A stretch of DNA of 61,906 nt from an uncultured Holdemanella sp. (GTDB lineage: Bacteria > Bacillota_I > Bacilli_A > Erysipelotrichales > Erysipelotrichaceae): NCBI RefSeq assembly GCF_934754935.1, contig NZ_CAKVJB010000013.1:1-61906 (forward strand), written 5' to 3'. Both the position numbers and the translations under genes were made by a program. Positions within the stretch are counted from its first letter, which is position 1. Each line of letters starts with the position of its first letter. Below, in pieces: positions 60,884 through 61,906 of this stretch. A model generated the notes under the pieces. It was not told where the DNA came from, searched no databases, and was given only the letters and a program-made list of their open reading frames with translations.

Positions 60884-61760
60884 GCATCTTACTCGCAATC
60901 GCTCTTAATTCTTCTTCTGTAAAATGATAAGATTCATTACAGAAATTACATGTGATATCACAACCATGTTCTTGATCAGCCATCTCTAACACATCTGATT
61001 TTTTAATTGTTCCCAAAGCTCTAGCCATACGAACTTTTGAACAAGGGCAATCATAAGCCACTGGTTGTGTCGTTAAAATCTTAGCATCTTCAAACATATC
61101 ATTTGCCAAAGCCTCTAAACTTGAATCATCATATTCCTGAATCAATGTACTCATTGGTTTTAATCCTTCAAGTACATGCTCACAAATTGAAATATCAGTT
61201 TCCGTTGCATCAGGAAGCATTTGTAGAATCATAGCTCCTGCACTGGCAACACGACCATCTGTACCAATTAAGACTCCACAAGATACCGCTGTTGGTGTTT
61301 GTTCAGATAAAGTAAAGTAGTAGGCAAAATCATCACCAATTTCACCACTTTGAAGTTCTACTGAACCAGAAAAGTTTTCTTCCATGCTCAAATCTTTAGT
61401 AACTGTTAAAGTTCCATCTGTACCTACGACAGCCCCAACATTTAATTTACCTGGACGAATCAAAACATCTTCTACATGTGGATTTGAAACAAAGCCACGA
61501 ACATTTCCATTCGCATATGCATCCACCACAATCGAACCAATTGGGCCATGTCCATTAATTGTGATTGACAACATTTCCTCTTCAGATTTCAACATAGCCC
61601 CCATCATACTCGCAACTGACAATGTTCTTCCTAAAGCTGCACAAGCACATGGATGTAAGTCAAAACGATCTTGCGCCTCCTGCACTAAGTCAGTCGTACG
61701 CACAATATATAAACGAACATGCTCATTTAAAACAAGAGCTTTTAATAGTTGATCTTTCAT
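60876..61760 (-). CDS. hslO: Hsp33 redox-regulated chaperone HslO
   Basis: A 294-residue Hsp33. The N-terminal chaperone domain has ATASM-like VASMMGAMLK near residue 50. The C-terminal zinc switch has CPC near 240 and CNFC near 272, the CxC-CxxC pattern that binds zinc when reduced and unfolds on oxidation. GGAGG precedes the ATG. It is cotranscribed with dusB, a usual pairing in Firmicutes. Confidence 0.95.
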   Translation of the reverse strand: MKDQLLKALVLNEHVRLYIVRTTDLVQEAQDRFDLHPCACAALGRTLSVASMMGAMLKSEEEMLSITINGHGPIGSIVVDAYANGNVRGFVSNPHVEDVLIRPGKLNVGAVVGTDGTLTVTKDLSMEENFSGSVELQSGEIGDDFAYYFTLSEQTPTAVSCGVLIGTDGRVASAGAMILQMLPDATETDISICEHVLEGLKPMSTLIQEYDDSSLEALANDMFEDAKILTTQPVAYDCPCSKVRMARALGTIKKSDVLEMADQEHGCDITCNFCNESYHFTEEELRAIASKMHD

Positions 61761-61829
61761 AATATCCTCCGCATTTAAAATTCACTAGCACCATTCTACT
61801 GAATTCTCTTATCCATTTCAAGCCAAACT

Positions 61830-61906
61830 AAAAGGGGCTGTAACGGATAAAGAAGTTTCAGCCTAATAAAAAAGGACCGAATATTCGAGATTAAAAATCC
61901 GAATAT
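61830..61906. other. AT-rich window end with imperfect inverted repeat
   Basis: GGCTGTAAC (61835-61843) can pair with GTTTCAGCC (61855-61863) with one mismatch, followed on the minus strand by CCCTTTTAG, so it may be the terminator of a minus-strand gene beyond the window. GGGGCTGT also resembles the tip of some insertion-sequence inverted repeats. CCGAATAT appears twice near the end. The window stops before this can be settled. Confidence 0.3.

Overview
This is a low-GC Bacillota (Firmicutes) chromosome segment, most likely from an Erysipelotrichaceae-like gut or oral anaerobe. That placement is an inference from the AT-rich code, the hrcA-grpE-dnaK-dnaJ order under a CIRCE element, the split ThrE exporter, the several PTS permeases, cre-like sites, and a giant MBG/InlB-type surface protein. 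I cannot fix the species. Most genes read on the minus strand. 

Layout. 1-3.1 kb: tRNA-Ile, a two-gene ThrE-type exporter, and a Na/phosphate symporter with a PhoU-like domain. 3.1-5.7 kb (plus): an M20 amidohydrolase and an AlbA_2/HATPase regulator. 5.75-17.2 kb: one 3813-residue secreted, membrane-anchored protein with about 30 MBG-like modules and ~2.07-kb internal super-repeats. 17.3-24.6 kb: a seven-gene operon joining nucleotide and DNA repair (dUTPase-like, DNA-deoxyinosine glycosylase), RimO, the RNase YhaM, a glycosyltransferase fused to RecX, a YbhN-type membrane protein and a second glycosyltransferase (probable glycolipid/LTA-anchor synthesis). 24.8-32.4 kb: mannose-family PTS 1 and, upstream of it, a four-gene sensory operon (binding protein, histidine kinase, response regulator, binding protein). 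32.4-34.6 kb: small membrane proteins, a HAD phosphatase and a hotdog thioesterase. 34.6-39.3 kb: the class I heat-shock operon. 39.3-48.4 kb: accessory region with an Rpn-type nuclease, a structured-RNA candidate, a DUF975 gene, flavin reductase, a laccase-domain protein, two DeoR regulators with two small paralogous proteins, a CDF cation exporter, a HAD phosphatase and a DUF4143 ATPase behind 33-bp direct repeats. 48.5-55.1 kb: mannose-family PTS 2 (manXYZ plus manO), preceded by a BglG-type antiterminator and a glucose-family EIICBA. 55.1-61.9 kb: methyltransferase, split transketolase, glgB, dusB and hslO. 

The most notable logic is in carbohydrate control. The PTS 2 leader carries a RAT-like sequence whose 3' half forms the 5' arm of a long intrinsic terminator, directly downstream of the antiterminator gene and behind a promoter overlapped by a cre site. 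This would be BglG-type antitermination acting on a mannose-family PTS. PTS 1 has a sigma-A promoter with inverted repeats just upstream of -35, a natural site for the neighbouring response regulator, and a cre site in its leader. The palindrome TGACA-WW-TGTCA is shared by the PTS 1 and EIICBA promoter regions. A plus-strand intergenic region at 40.39-40.53 kb holds four successive perfect hairpins ending in a terminator and matches no RNA class I recognise.
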